Assembly (NCBI GenBank): GCA_945878555.1
Contig: CAMDWI010000001.1
Coordinates: forward strand, 1-64,000
Direction: 5' to 3'
DNA from: Klebsiella pneumoniae
GTDB taxonomy: Bacteria > Pseudomonadota > Gammaproteobacteria > Eutrophobiales > Eutrophobiaceae
Length of the DNA: 64,000 bases
Shown: piece by piece, positions 33,369-42,470 of the stretch
Numbering within the stretch: position 1 is the first letter of the stretch
Layout of the letters: each line of letters starts with the position of its first letter
Made by a program: the position numbers and the translations under genes
The notes under the pieces: generated by a model
Seen by the model: only the letters and a program-made list of their open reading frames with translations
What the model was told of the DNA's origin: nothing
Databases searched by the model: none

Positions 33369-34799
33369 TTAATGGTTGCGGTCTGATGGTGATCGGTGGC
33401 GCAATATCATCGGCAGACTCTCCCCCGGTCGCAGCGTCAGCCGACTGACCGCCTGTACGGTGTGGCCCGGTTTTAACGCCAACTCGAAACGCTGCGCCAG
33501 GGTGGCAATCGCGAGTATCGTCTCGGTCATACCGAAGGTCAGGCCCGGGCAGATGCGTGGCCCGATCGCAAACGGGATGTAGGCATATTTATTCGGTCTT
33601 GGTGCAATCTCGGGGTCGAAGCGTTCCGGCATGAAGGTGTCGGGCTGTGACCAGACATTCGGATTCCGGTGTAACAACCACGGCGATACCATCAGGATGT
33701 CACCCTTGCGGTAGGCCTCGCCTTCCAGCACGCCATCGCGTATCGCACGGCGCGACAACAGCGGCACGGGCGGATATAACCGCAACGTTTCCTCAATTAC
33801 ATAACGTGTATAACGCAATTTTTGCACGTCTTCAAACACGGGGGGCCGGTCTCCCAGTACCTCTGCGAGCTCGGCGTGCAGTTTTTTAAGCACACGCGGA
33901 CTTTGCGACAGGTTCAGCCAGGTCCAGGCCAGTGTGTTTGCTGTTGTTTCATGTCCGGCCATGAATATCACAATCGCTTCATTACGCACGGCCCTGTCCG
34001 ACAATGCTTTGCCGTCATCGGATCGGGCCTCGAACAGTCGCGCAATCATTGCCTCACTTTCGATATTACTGGCCCGGTTGTGTCGATGTTGTTCGATGAT
34101 TGAATCGACGACCGCATGGACCCGGCGCAGCGGACGTCCGATCCGGCCGTGATAACGGGGCAACCAGTCGGGCAGGCCGATCATCGACATCAGGTCGGTC
34201 TGGTAGACATTGGCCTGATACTCCTTGAATCCGGCCACAATTTCAGCGGTGTATTGTCGCCCGAGCCGGTGTCCAAACACGGTGCGTGAGATGATCTCGG
34301 CCGTCAGTTCAGCCATTTCAAACAGTGCGTCAATTTCATCGCCGGCGTTTTTGCGAGACCAGTTCTGTGCCCATTCACCTATCGTTTCACACATGACCGG
34401 CGCAAAGCCTGCGACCTTGTTTGCATGTACGACGGGCGAGACTGCACTGCGCCGTGACTTCCACAAGTCGCCATGGCTGATGAACAACCCGTCATCAATC
34501 AGCGGTTTCAAGGCCTGTTCCATCTGTGCGGTCTTCTGCTGGAACACCTCGTGTTGCACCAGAAAGGTTTCCTGGATGAGGTCCGGCGTGTTGCACAGGA
34601 TCAGTTCCCGGCGCAGGATCTTCAGGCGTGCATAACGGCGCTGATAGTCCTCTGCATCAAAGATGCCGAGCAGGTTGTTGCGAAAGATCGGAAACAGTTC
34701 GATCAGGCTGCGTCGGCGTGTCGCGCGTTCGGGGTAGGGTGGAATATAGCCCGGTGTACCGGCCTCGATAGTCGCGACCAGATTATCGTCTAATTTCAT
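33369..34799 (-). CDS. Cytochrome P450
   Basis: A 476-residue soluble P450 with no N-terminal membrane anchor. The I-helix motif is AGHETTANT near residue 285, the ExxR motif is EETLR near 343, followed by the PERF-type FMPERFDP, and the haem loop FAIGPRICPGLTFG carries the cysteine ligand. The sequence type resembles fatty-acid hydroxylating CYP102/CYP110-like P450s. No ferredoxin or reductase gene is adjacent. A shortened condensation-fold acyltransferase diverges from it with a 103-base gap, so a joint lipid-modifying role is possible but unproven. Confidence 0.95.
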   Translation of the reverse strand: MKLDDNLVATIEAGTPGYIPPYPERATRRRSLIELFPIFRNNLLGIFDAEDYQRRYARLKILRRELILCNTPDLIQETFLVQHEVFQQKTAQMEQALKPLIDDGLFISHGDLWKSRRSAVSPVVHANKVAGFAPVMCETIGEWAQNWSRKNAGDEIDALFEMAELTAEIISRTVFGHRLGRQYTAEIVAGFKEYQANVYQTDLMSMIGLPDWLPRYHGRIGRPLRRVHAVVDSIIEQHRHNRASNIESEAMIARLFEARSDDGKALSDRAVRNEAIVIFMAGHETTANTLAWTWLNLSQSPRVLKKLHAELAEVLGDRPPVFEDVQKLRYTRYVIEETLRLYPPVPLLSRRAIRDGVLEGEAYRKGDILMVSPWLLHRNPNVWSQPDTFMPERFDPEIAPRPNKYAYIPFAIGPRICPGLTFGMTETILAIATLAQRFELALKPGHTVQAVSRLTLRPGESLPMILRHRSPSDRNH

Positions 34800-34902
34800 T
34801 TCTGGTGGTCATGCGTGGTAGTACAATGGATACCGTCCGGTTGGCGAGCGTTACTACCTGGCGTAATTGAAACTGTTTATGCATTTATTATGGCGATGAA
34901 TT

Positions 34903-35916
34903 TTGGATAAGATCGATACATTTGGCAAATGGTTTCTGGTATTCAAGGACCGGAACGAGTGCTGTGATGGAATTATCGGTGTCTACAACAGGGACGGTCA
35001 TCTCCAGACCCGACTTTATCCGCATGCGCGATATGACGGGTATTCGATACTGAACGAGTATCTTGCAGAATCCGGTGTGACCGGAATTTTTCAGGGGCCC
35101 ACAAACACCCCCGGACGACTCAGACAGCTGAAAGCCTTTGTGGCTTATCTCGTCACGCTGCCGTTGCGTCCACCATTCCGGCGTTTGCGCTTGTTGTCTC
35201 GTGGTTGGCCAACATCCCCTCTCGTAGTAACAAAAGACCGGATCGCCTGGCGTATCTTCAGCGAGGCGGATACACAAAAGATTGCCGCCCGTGCGAAACA
35301 GGACAAGGTGACCTTGAATGCGTCACTGATTGCCGGCCTGATGAAACATCTCGGCCCGCTCTGGGCAGACAATAGCGGCAGCATCGTTACCGGCTTGACG
35401 GTGTCATTACATAAAATGGTGGGGATTGATAAGGTACCGCGCAACCGGTTTTCGATAATTGATATCCGGCTGGACGAATCTGTTACGGCAGAGGAGATAA
35501 ACCGGCGTATACATCAATCACTCCGTCACGACCGGCATCTCGCCTCGTGGGTCAGTTATCATCTGCCCGATTATCTGGGTGACTGGTTTTACCGGTACTT
35601 CCTGTTAACGATCAACTGGTTTCAAAATCGCAATATCGTATTCACCAATGTAGGCGAATGGTCCGCTGGTAACGGTCATGCCTTGTTTCTGATCCCGCCC
35701 GTGTTCCATTACAACCCGGTCAGTGTCGGCATGATCGTCTGGGAAGGCAAACTGGCCATATCAATACAGGTGCATCCGCATGTAGATGTCAGCAATGTCG
35801 AGATTGAAACTATCATGGACAACTGGTCGAGCGAACTTATGAGAGCGGTTGAAATCCACTTTCGCGAGTCATCCGCCACGGTCAGTGATTTAAATTGTCG
35901 CCGGATGCCCGGCTGA
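34903..35916 (+). CDS. Condensation/WS-DGAT-fold acyltransferase, N-terminally shortened
   Basis: A 337-residue protein of the chloramphenicol-acetyltransferase-like superfamily (condensation, PapA, wax-ester synthase). The catalytic HxxxDG appears as PHARYDG at residues about 39-45; the first of the usual two histidines is Pro. The FTNVGEW motif near 250 matches the structural DFGWG position. In the family the active site normally lies near residue 130-150, so about 90-100 residues are missing at the N-terminus. An in-frame stop at 34897 prevents extension, and TTG at 34903 is the only early start, without a clear ribosome site. It may be a remnant or use an unusual start. It overlaps queG by 27 bases at the 3' end. 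Confidence 0.7.
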   Translation: MDKIDTFGKWFLVFKDRNECCDGIIGVYNRDGHLQTRLYPHARYDGYSILNEYLAESGVTGIFQGPTNTPGRLRQLKAFVAYLVTLPLRPPFRRLRLLSRGWPTSPLVVTKDRIAWRIFSEADTQKIAARAKQDKVTLNASLIAGLMKHLGPLWADNSGSIVTGLTVSLHKMVGIDKVPRNRFSIIDIRLDESVTAEEINRRIHQSLRHDRHLASWVSYHLPDYLGDWFYRYFLLTINWFQNRNIVFTNVGEWSAGNGHALFLIPPVFHYNPVSVGMIVWEGKLAISIQVHPHVDVSNVEIETIMDNWSSELMRAVEIHFRESSATVSDLNCRRMPG

Positions 35917-36987
35917 CGCCCGCTTTTGTGCCTGCTGTATCAGCGCCCAGCTGACATGTTCGCGTACCAGTGCCGAGCTGTGATGTGTATGTTGTTCCAG
36001 TGCGGCAATCACGGCCTCTGACGCGGGTGCATTGCCGAGCGCAACGGCGATATTGCGCAACCAGCACTCATATCCGATACGTCGAATTGCGCTGCCCTCG
36101 GTCTTTTTCAGGAACTCCTGCTCACTCCAGCCAAACAGGACAGTCAATGCAGCGCTGTCAAGACCGTGACGGACGCGAAAGCCCTTCTCCTCTGTGTGTT
36201 TGGCAAACTTGTTCCAGGGACAGACCAGCTGGCAGTCGTCACAGCCGTAGATGCGGTTGCCCATTAGCGGGCGCAACGGCTCGGGGATGCTGCCGCGCAG
36301 TTCTATCGTCAGGTAGGAGATACAGCGGCGTGCATCAACCTGATACGGTCCGATGATCGCGCCGGTCGGACAGATGTCGATGCAGGCCGAGCAGGTGCCG
36401 CAATGATTTTCGCTGAATGGACGATCAACCGGCAGGGGCAGATCGGTAAACAACTCGCCGAGGAAAAACCAGGAACCGGCCTTCGGATTGATCAGGTTGG
36501 TATGTTTGCCGATCCAGCCGAGGCCCGCATTGCGTGCCAACGCCTTCTCCAGCACCGGGGCGCTGTCGGTGAAGGCACGGTAACCAAATGAACCCGCCAC
36601 CGTTTCGATTCGATCGGCCAGAGTCTGGATCCTTGAGCGTATCAGCTTGTGATAGTCGCGACCGATGGCATAACGCGAGACATACGCGAGTTCAGTATTA
36701 CGCAGCACGTTCGCCGGATGACTCGCATCGGCGGGCAGATAATCCATGCGCAGCGAGATCACCCGCAATGTGCCCGGCACCAGTTCCGCCGGACGACTGC
36801 GGGTGGTGCCGTGCCTTTGCATATAGTCCATCTGGCCGTGCATGCCCTGATCCAGCCAGTGTTGCAGGTGCTGCTCATCGCCGGACAGGTCTGTGCCGCT
36901 GATGCCAACCTGTTGAAAACCGAGCTCGCCCGCCCAGACCCTGATCTGTACCACCAGCCCGGCGTAGTCGAGGGCCTTGTCGCTCAC
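35890..36987 (-). CDS. queG: Epoxyqueuosine reductase
   Basis: A protein of about 365 residues that reduces epoxyqueuosine to queuosine in tRNA using cobalamin and two [4Fe-4S] clusters. The cluster motifs CGTCSACIDICPTG and CDDCQLVCPWN are intact, and the N-terminal catalytic part has DSAPVLEKALARNAGLGWIGKH, shown here as DSAPVLEKALA and GLGWIGKH. A HEAT-like tail follows (LRNIAVALGN, LVREHVSWAL). The frame is open to 37068, but a GTG at 36987 with AGGG upstream, 18 bases after the bcp stop, is preferred. It overlaps the convergent acyltransferase gene by 27 bases. Confidence 0.94.
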   Translation of the reverse strand: MSDKALDYAGLVVQIRVWAGELGFQQVGISGTDLSGDEQHLQHWLDQGMHGQMDYMQRHGTTRSRPAELVPGTLRVISLRMDYLPADASHPANVLRNTELAYVSRYAIGRDYHKLIRSRIQTLADRIETVAGSFGYRAFTDSAPVLEKALARNAGLGWIGKHTNLINPKAGSWFFLGELFTDLPLPVDRPFSENHCGTCSACIDICPTGAIIGPYQVDARRCISYLTIELRGSIPEPLRPLMGNRIYGCDDCQLVCPWNKFAKHTEEKGFRVRHGLDSAALTVLFGWSEQEFLKKTEGSAIRRIGYECWLRNIAVALGNAPASEAVIAALEQHTHHSSALVREHVSWALIQQAQKRASAGHPATI

Positions 36988-37004
36988 CGTCAGGCCCTGA
37001 CTAT

Positions 37005-37472
37005 TTACAGGGCCTTTACCGCTTCCAGTACCGCATCGACATGGCCTTCCACACTGACCTTGCGCCATTCCTGGCGTAACACGCCCTCGGCGTCGATCAG
37101 GAAGGTGCTGCGTTCTATGCCCATCACCTTCTTGCCATACATATTTTTTTCCTTAATCACCTCAAACAGCGTGCATAACTTTTCGTCCTCGTCAGACAAC
37201 AGGTCAAACGGAAAACATTCGGTCGTCTTGAATTTTTCATGTGACTTCAGCGAGTCGCGGGAGATACCGAAGATCTTCGTATTGCGGGCGCGGAATTTGC
37301 GGATGCTGTCGCGGAAATTCTGGCCTTCAATCGTGCAGCCCGGCGTGCTGTCTTTCGGGTAAAAATACAGGACCACGTTACTGCCTTTCAGGTCGGCCAG
37401 ACTGATGGTCTGATCGCCGGTTGCGGCAACCTTGAAATTCGGGACTTTCTTGCCTACAGCTATCTTGCTCAT
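37005..37472 (-). CDS. bcp: Thioredoxin-dependent peroxiredoxin Bcp
   Basis: A 155-residue atypical peroxiredoxin (Bcp/PrxQ) that reduces hydroperoxides. The peroxidatic Cys46 is in DSTPGCTIEGQNF. The resolving cysteine five residues later, present in E. coli Bcp, is replaced (GQN), so this one works as a 1-Cys type or uses another thiol. It lies between gcvR and queG on the same strand. In many gammaproteobacteria bcp and gcvR are neighbours, as here. Confidence 0.95.
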   Translation of the reverse strand: MSKIAVGKKVPNFKVAATGDQTISLADLKGSNVVLYFYPKDSTPGCTIEGQNFRDSIRKFRARNTKIFGISRDSLKSHEKFKTTECFPFDLLSDEDEKLCTLFEVIKEKNMYGKKVMGIERSTFLIDAEGVLRQEWRKVSVEGHVDAVLEAVKAL

Positions 37473-37551
37473 TGCGGGTATCCTCCTGGAGGTTCAGGCG
37501 TCCATCATACTGCATGTGATCCGGGGCGGTAAGGGGTGAAACTATGCTACT

Positions 37552-38079
37552 TTACTTCGCAGGCTCCATCACCGCATCCAGATTCATCTGGTCGCAGAAA
37601 TCCATGAACTCGCCGCGTACTGTGGTAATCGAACTGTCGGCCGGGATGTTCACGATCATGTGCAATGAGAACATGGTCAGATCGGTATGCGGGCTGCGGT
37701 AGGTGCTGGTATACAACTCACAGATGTCGATATGGCTGTCACCCAGGAACTTGGCTACGTCGTGGACGACACCACTGCGGTCGGAGCTGACAATCTCGAT
37801 AGTGTAGGGTATCCGTTTATTATTGGCAGGGCGCTTCTCTGTGCGTTTGCTGATGATGCGTGCATCGAGCTCCTTTTCCAGTTTTGGCAGCGAACCTTCC
37901 AGTTTGGCAATCGAATCCCAGGTGCCGTTCAGCAGCATCATGATGACGAACTCGCTGCCCATCATGGTCATGCGACTGTCTATAATTCCGGTACCGCTGT
38001 CGCGTACCGCCCTGGTCAGTCGCTCGACCAGACCGGACTGGTGGTTACCGACGACGTTCAGGACCAACTGTTGTTTCAT
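37552..38079 (-). CDS. gcvR: Glycine cleavage system repressor-like ACT protein GcvR
   Basis: A protein of about 175 residues made of two ACT domains: residues 1-85 (QLVLNVVGNHQSGLVERLTR) and 90-170 (YTIEIVSSDRSGVVHDVAKFL). GcvR binds glycine and blocks GcvA in E. coli. In other gammaproteobacteria the role may differ. The frame is open to 38259, but MKQQLVLN at 38079 matches the family start. It diverges from dapA over 234 bases, the conserved dapA-gcvR arrangement. Confidence 0.9.
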   Translation of the reverse strand: MKQQLVLNVVGNHQSGLVERLTRAVRDSGTGIIDSRMTMMGSEFVIMMLLNGTWDSIAKLEGSLPKLEKELDARIISKRTEKRPANNKRIPYTIEIVSSDRSGVVHDVAKFLGDSHIDICELYTSTYRSPHTDLTMFSLHMIVNIPADSSITTVRGEFMDFCDQMNLDAVMEPAK

Positions 38080-38313
38080 CTGGACTGTGTCCCTGCAAGT
38101 TAAGGTGGGTGGATTCTGCGTCTTTGGCCCCCGGATCGCAAGTCCGGCGGTGGTCCGGGCCCCGGATCCGTCGCTGATTTTCTTGTCAGGCCTTACCCGG
38201 ACAAGTACCATACGTGCTCCGGAAGACTGGCCCGGTCGGGCCTGTCTGTTTTGTAGCACCTGTCATCCCGGAACGTGGGCAGGATATTTCTTCCAAACTG
38301 GACAAAGGTCTTT

Positions 38314-39201
38314 ATGTTTAAGGGCAGTATCGTGGCATTGGTGACCCCGATGCAAGGTGGAGTCAGTCCGGACAGTCGGGTCGACTGGACTGCGCTCGAA
38401 CGTTTGATTGAATTTCATATCCAGAACCGGACAGACGCGATTGTGTCTGTGGGCACAACCGGTGAGTCGGCCACGTTGACCGAAGAGGAGCATCTGGAGG
38501 TCATCCGCCGCACAGTCCGGATTGTGAATAAACGTATTCCTGTTATTGCCGGTACGGGTTCAAATTCGACGATGGAAGCGGTCAGCTATACCCGCGGCGC
38601 ACGTGATGCCGGGGCGGATGGTTGTCTGCTGGTCACACCTTACTACAACAAGCCGACCCAGGAAGGTCTGTACCAGCATTTTAAAGTGGTGGCCGAGGCA
38701 GTATCCATCCCGCAAATACTATATAATGTTCCGAGCAGGACCGCCTGTGACATGTCGCCGGAAACCATCGGCAGACTGTCACGGGTACCGAATATTGTCG
38801 GTATCAAGGAGGCGACCGGCGATGTCAGTCGTATCGACAGGCTGCATGAAAGTTGCCGCGACGGGTTTGACCTGTTTAGCGGTGATGACGAAACCGCCTG
38901 TGAATTCATGCTGAAGGGCGGTCACGGGGTAATCTCGGTCACGGCGAATGTTGCACCCGCCGCGATGCAGCGCATGTGTCAGCTGGCAACCAGCGGGGCA
39001 CGTGCAGAGGCCATGGCGGTTGATGCCACCTTGCAGGGACTGCACAAGAAGTTGTTTGTTGAAGCGAATCCGATACCGGTCAAGTGGGCCATGCACAGAC
39101 TGGGAATGATAGATAGGGGTATAAGATTGCCGCTGACCTGGTTGTCAGACAAGTTTGTCCCCGATGTAGAAGCCGCCATGCGTCAGGCGGGTGTTATATA
39201 A
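38314..39201 (+). CDS. dapA: 4-hydroxy-tetrahydrodipicolinate synthase
   Basis: A TIM-barrel lyase of about 295 residues for the first committed step of lysine and diaminopimelate synthesis (pyruvate plus aspartate semialdehyde). Schiff-base Lys165 is in GIKEATGD, Tyr138 is in LYNVPSRT, and the substrate motif VGTTGESATL is near residue 46. The frame opens at 38275, but the start at 38314 (MFKGSIVALVTP) has AAAGG before it and gives the standard length. It is followed by bamC after 15 bases, a conserved pair. Confidence 0.96.
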   Translation: MFKGSIVALVTPMQGGVSPDSRVDWTALERLIEFHIQNRTDAIVSVGTTGESATLTEEEHLEVIRRTVRIVNKRIPVIAGTGSNSTMEAVSYTRGARDAGADGCLLVTPYYNKPTQEGLYQHFKVVAEAVSIPQILYNVPSRTACDMSPETIGRLSRVPNIVGIKEATGDVSRIDRLHESCRDGFDLFSGDDETACEFMLKGGHGVISVTANVAPAAMQRMCQLATSGARAEAMAVDATLQGLHKKLFVEANPIPVKWAMHRLGMIDRGIRLPLTWLSDKFVPDVEAAMRQAGVI

Positions 39202-39216
39202 ATTATGGATTACGAA

Positions 39217-39783
39217 ATGAAAAAGACAATATTGATACTGCTTGCACTGATGTCACTGACCGCTTGCTCGACCTTTAACCGGTCCTTTCCGGACAACAGC
39301 GACTCCTATAAACAGGCAGAAACACTGCCGGATCTGGAAATCCCGCCGGATCTGACCAAAGATGCGATGAGCAACATGATGAATATCCCGGGTGAAGGTG
39401 CAGTCGCCAATGCCAATGCCCCCGCACCGAAACAGGCCGTCATGCAGGTGATCAATGGCAAGAGTATCGTGACATTGCCGGAAGAATTCACCATTGCCTG
39501 GTCACAGGTGGAGCAGACCTTGCTGGGTTCAGGTATGGAGATCGACGGCCAGGACCAGCAGAAAGGTACGTTTGATGTGACCTACCAGGATGAAACGAAG
39601 GGCAGCAGCTGGTTTTCCTTTCTGGGCAGCAACAAGGATTCCTATGTGATCAGTCTGACCGGCGTCGGTGACAAGACCGAACTGGTTGTACTTGATGAAG
39701 ACGGTGAGTGGAAACCGACGGAAGAGTCAGACCGCATCCTGTCTACACTGATGACCCAGTACAATATCAGCCGCGGTAAATAA
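39217..39783 (+). CDS. bamC: Outer-membrane assembly lipoprotein BamC (short form)
   Basis: A lipoprotein of about 188 residues with a signal peptide and lipobox LTAC. Next comes the unstructured N-terminal segment that binds BamD in E. coli BamC (ETLPDLEIPPDL), and one helix-grip domain (IAWSQVEQTLLGSGMEID). E. coli BamC is 344 residues with two helix-grip domains; the second is absent here. The start at 39217 (MKKTILILL) is preferred over 39205. It is coupled to dapA, as in other gammaproteobacteria. Confidence 0.88.
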   Translation: MKKTILILLALMSLTACSTFNRSFPDNSDSYKQAETLPDLEIPPDLTKDAMSNMMNIPGEGAVANANAPAPKQAVMQVINGKSIVTLPEEFTIAWSQVEQTLLGSGMEIDGQDQQKGTFDVTYQDETKGSSWFSFLGSNKDSYVISLTGVGDKTELVVLDEDGEWKPTEESDRILSTLMTQYNISRGK

Positions 39784-39794
39784 ACAACTGATTT

Positions 39795-41186
39795 CTATCT
39801 GACGTGGCGCATCATGCGCCTGCGTTTCTTGATTTGTCTTTCAGTCAGTTCGTTTTTCTTGCCCTTGAACGGGTTTTCCCCGTGTTTGAATTCCACCATG
39901 ACCGGAGTCGCGACCAGTCCGAGCTTGTTACGGAACCAGGTCGACAGATAGCGTGCATAATTGGCCGGAACACTCTCGGTCTGGTTGCCATGGACAATGA
40001 TCCGCAGCGGGTTGTGTCCGCCAATATGGGCATAACGCAGCTTGATCCGGCGCCCCTTCACCAGTGGCGGCGAATGGGCAGCCACGGCACCCTCCAGCAG
40101 CTCGGTGACCCGGGAAGATTTCACCTGGATGGCGATATTGCGTCCAATCTTGTCTATCGTCACGAACAGTTTACCAACACCACTGCCGTGTAGTGCCGAG
40201 ATAAAATGGATACTCGCGTAGTCTATAAAAGCGAGTTTACGGTCGAGCTGTTTCCTGATCAGCTCACGCTGGTCAACAGACAGGTGGTCCCATTTATTCA
40301 CCGCAATGATCAGCGGTTTGCCGCTGTCCATCGTCAGGCCGAGCAAATGCAGATCCTGATCGGTCAGTGCCTCGCTGGCATCGACCACAGCGATGATCAC
40401 ATCGGAACTGTCCAGTGCCTGCAGACTCTTGATGACGCTGGATTTTTCCAGCGGGTCTTCAAGATGTGAGCGTCGGCGTACGCCGGCGGTGTCAACCAGC
40501 TCATATTTCTTGCCCATCCGTTCGAACGGGATGGCGATACTGTCGCGGGTGGTGCCGGGCTGATCAAAAGTCAGCAGCCGGTCTTCACCGAGCATGCGGT
40601 TGATTAGCGTGGATTTACCGACGTTGGGCCGACCGATGACGGAGATTCTAAGGCCAGTCTTCTCCGTCGGTAACGCCGGTTCAGCTTCCGGGAAACTGGC
40701 GAGGATGGTATCGAGTACCTGGTCAATGCCATCACCTCTTGCAGCCGAGACCGGCCAGGGGCGACCGAGCCCCAGCGCATGAAATTCGGTGCTGGCGATA
40801 TGCGGAACCATACCCTCGGTCTTGTTGACCAATACATAGATTTCGGGTTTGAGCAGGCGTAATTTTCCGGCGAGAATCTCATCGGCCGGTAACAGACCGG
40901 ACTTGCCATCGACCAGCCAGATGACGGCATCGGCCTCGCGTATCGCCTGTAATGACTGTTCCGAGACCAGTTTTGCAATCGAGAGATTTTCAGCCTCGTA
41001 ATCATCCAGCCCACCGGTATCAATCAGGATGAAGCTGCTGCCTTTATGCGAGGCAAAGCCATAATTCCGGTCGCGGGTGACACCGGGGCGGTCCGCTACC
41101 AGGGCGTTACGGGTATGGGTGATGCGGTTGAACAGTGTGGACTTGCCCGCATTGGGACGGCCGACGATGGCAATTACTGGGATCAT
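39795..41186 (-). CDS. der: Ribosome-associated GTPase Der (EngA)
   Basis: A 463-residue protein with two tandem G domains and a C-terminal KH-like domain, needed for 50S subunit assembly. The P-loops are GRPNAGKST at residues 8-16 and GRPNVGKST near 185. The G3/G4 motifs DTGG, NKTE, DTAG and NKWD are present, and the C-terminus has the basic tail KKRRRMMRHVR. It is the last gene of the hisS-yfgM-bamB-der run and converges on bamC with an 11-base gap. Confidence 0.97.
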   Translation of the reverse strand: MIPVIAIVGRPNAGKSTLFNRITHTRNALVADRPGVTRDRNYGFASHKGSSFILIDTGGLDDYEAENLSIAKLVSEQSLQAIREADAVIWLVDGKSGLLPADEILAGKLRLLKPEIYVLVNKTEGMVPHIASTEFHALGLGRPWPVSAARGDGIDQVLDTILASFPEAEPALPTEKTGLRISVIGRPNVGKSTLINRMLGEDRLLTFDQPGTTRDSIAIPFERMGKKYELVDTAGVRRRSHLEDPLEKSSVIKSLQALDSSDVIIAVVDASEALTDQDLHLLGLTMDSGKPLIIAVNKWDHLSVDQRELIRKQLDRKLAFIDYASIHFISALHGSGVGKLFVTIDKIGRNIAIQVKSSRVTELLEGAVAAHSPPLVKGRRIKLRYAHIGGHNPLRIIVHGNQTESVPANYARYLSTWFRNKLGLVATPVMVEFKHGENPFKGKKNELTERQIKKRRRMMRHVR

Positions 41187-41240
41187 GGTGTCAGGCAGTC
41201 CGCTGGTTCTCCGGCAACCGGTTGGTTGCAGGTTTGTTGA

Positions 41241-42470
41241 TTACTGAATGGTCTGTGCGGCAAGATTACCATCGGTCGAAAACGTATAGATGACGTTGTT
41301 CGCACTGAGCGGTGGCGCAATGATCCGGTCTCCGGAAATCTTTTGTCTTGCCACGAACCCACCGGTGGTCTTGTCCATCCAGTGTAAATAGCCTTCAAAG
41401 TCACCGGCGACCAGATAGTTGCCCAGAACGGCAGGTGCAGTTACCTGGCGATTCAGCAGGCCTTCCTGTTTCCACATCGGTGTTCCATTAAGGCGATCCA
41501 GTGCCCAGACCACACTCTTCGAATCGGTGATGTAGATATTCGTATCATCGATGGTAAAACCGGCAAACGAGGACATGTCACGGTTCCATAACATGCGGCC
41601 GGAGTTGGCAGTTAATGCCGCCATCTGGCCCTGGTAGGTGGAGACATACACAACGCCATCGCGGATGATGGGGGTGGCATCAATATCGACCATCTTGTCC
41701 AGCTCGGAACGTCCGGTAGGTGTGGCGATACTGGTTTCCCACATCACCCTGCCCGAACTGACCTCCAGTGCAACCACCCGGCCACCATCAAAACCGGCTA
41801 CCACCATGGGGCCGTCGATCGCCGGTGCGCTGGTGCCGCGCAGTGTCAGTGCCGGTACGGTCTGGTCAAACGACCACAATCGGCGTCCATTGTTACCGCT
41901 CAGTCCGTAAATCTTGCCGTCGAGCGTCCTGACAACGACGGTGCCGTCGGTTGCAATCTGCGGTGCGGACAGTATTTCGCTGGACAGTGTTGATACCCAT
42001 ACTTCCTCACCGGTTTCGGCATTGGACGCTACCACATCACCCTTGCTGGAGCCGGTAAATACCATGCTGGATCCAAAGCCCGGACCGCCGGTCAGATGGA
42101 CTTCATCACCGCCGGACCAGAACCCGCCGCCTTTGGCGATACTGAGTGTGTGGGTCCACAGGCTCTTGCCGTTGGTCGCATTCAGCGCCACGACCTTCAG
42201 ATCCGTACTGGCGACGTAAATCCTTTCGCCATCAATGACCGGGGCCAGCATCAGATACTGTTCATCTGTGCCCTTGCCGGTATTGCGATCCCATATCTGT
42301 TTAACATCGAGACTGGCCGGAAAATCAACGAGCAGGGCCGGCGGGTCAATGATCTCTTCTTCTTCCCCCATCAGGCTGTCCAGATAGGTACAACCTCCCA
42401 GACCAAACAGACCTGTCAACAACAGCAGTCGCGCCAGCTTATCCACGGTGTTATTTGCCCAGTGCATCAA
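41241..42470 (-). CDS. bamB: Outer-membrane assembly lipoprotein BamB
   Basis: A 409-residue lipoprotein with a signal peptide and lipobox LGGC (residues 24-27), followed by an eight-bladed beta-propeller of PQQ-like repeats (VYVASTDLKVVALNATNGKSLW-type blades, NGRRLWSFD, SGRMLWNRD). BamB binds BamA and helps deliver outer-membrane proteins. It overlaps yfgM by 20 bases and precedes der by 54 bases, the conserved order. Confidence 0.95.
   Translation of the reverse strand: MMHWANNTVDKLARLLLLTGLFGLGGCTYLDSLMGEEEEIIDPPALLVDFPASLDVKQIWDRNTGKGTDEQYLMLAPVIDGERIYVASTDLKVVALNATNGKSLWTHTLSIAKGGGFWSGGDEVHLTGGPGFGSSMVFTGSSKGDVVASNAETGEEVWVSTLSSEILSAPQIATDGTVVVRTLDGKIYGLSGNNGRRLWSFDQTVPALTLRGTSAPAIDGPMVVAGFDGGRVVALEVSSGRVMWETSIATPTGRSELDKMVDIDATPIIRDGVVYVSTYQGQMAALTANSGRMLWNRDMSSFAGFTIDDTNIYITDSKSVVWALDRLNGTPMWKQEGLLNRQVTAPAVLGNYLVAGDFEGYLHWMDKTTGGFVARQKISGDRIIAPPLSANNVIYTFSTDGNLAAQTIQ

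Noticed and set aside
38080..38313. Regulatory RNA or lysine riboswitch before dapA
   Set aside because: GC-rich inverted segments (CCGGATC, GGATCCG) are present, but the conserved lysine-riboswitch elements were not found.
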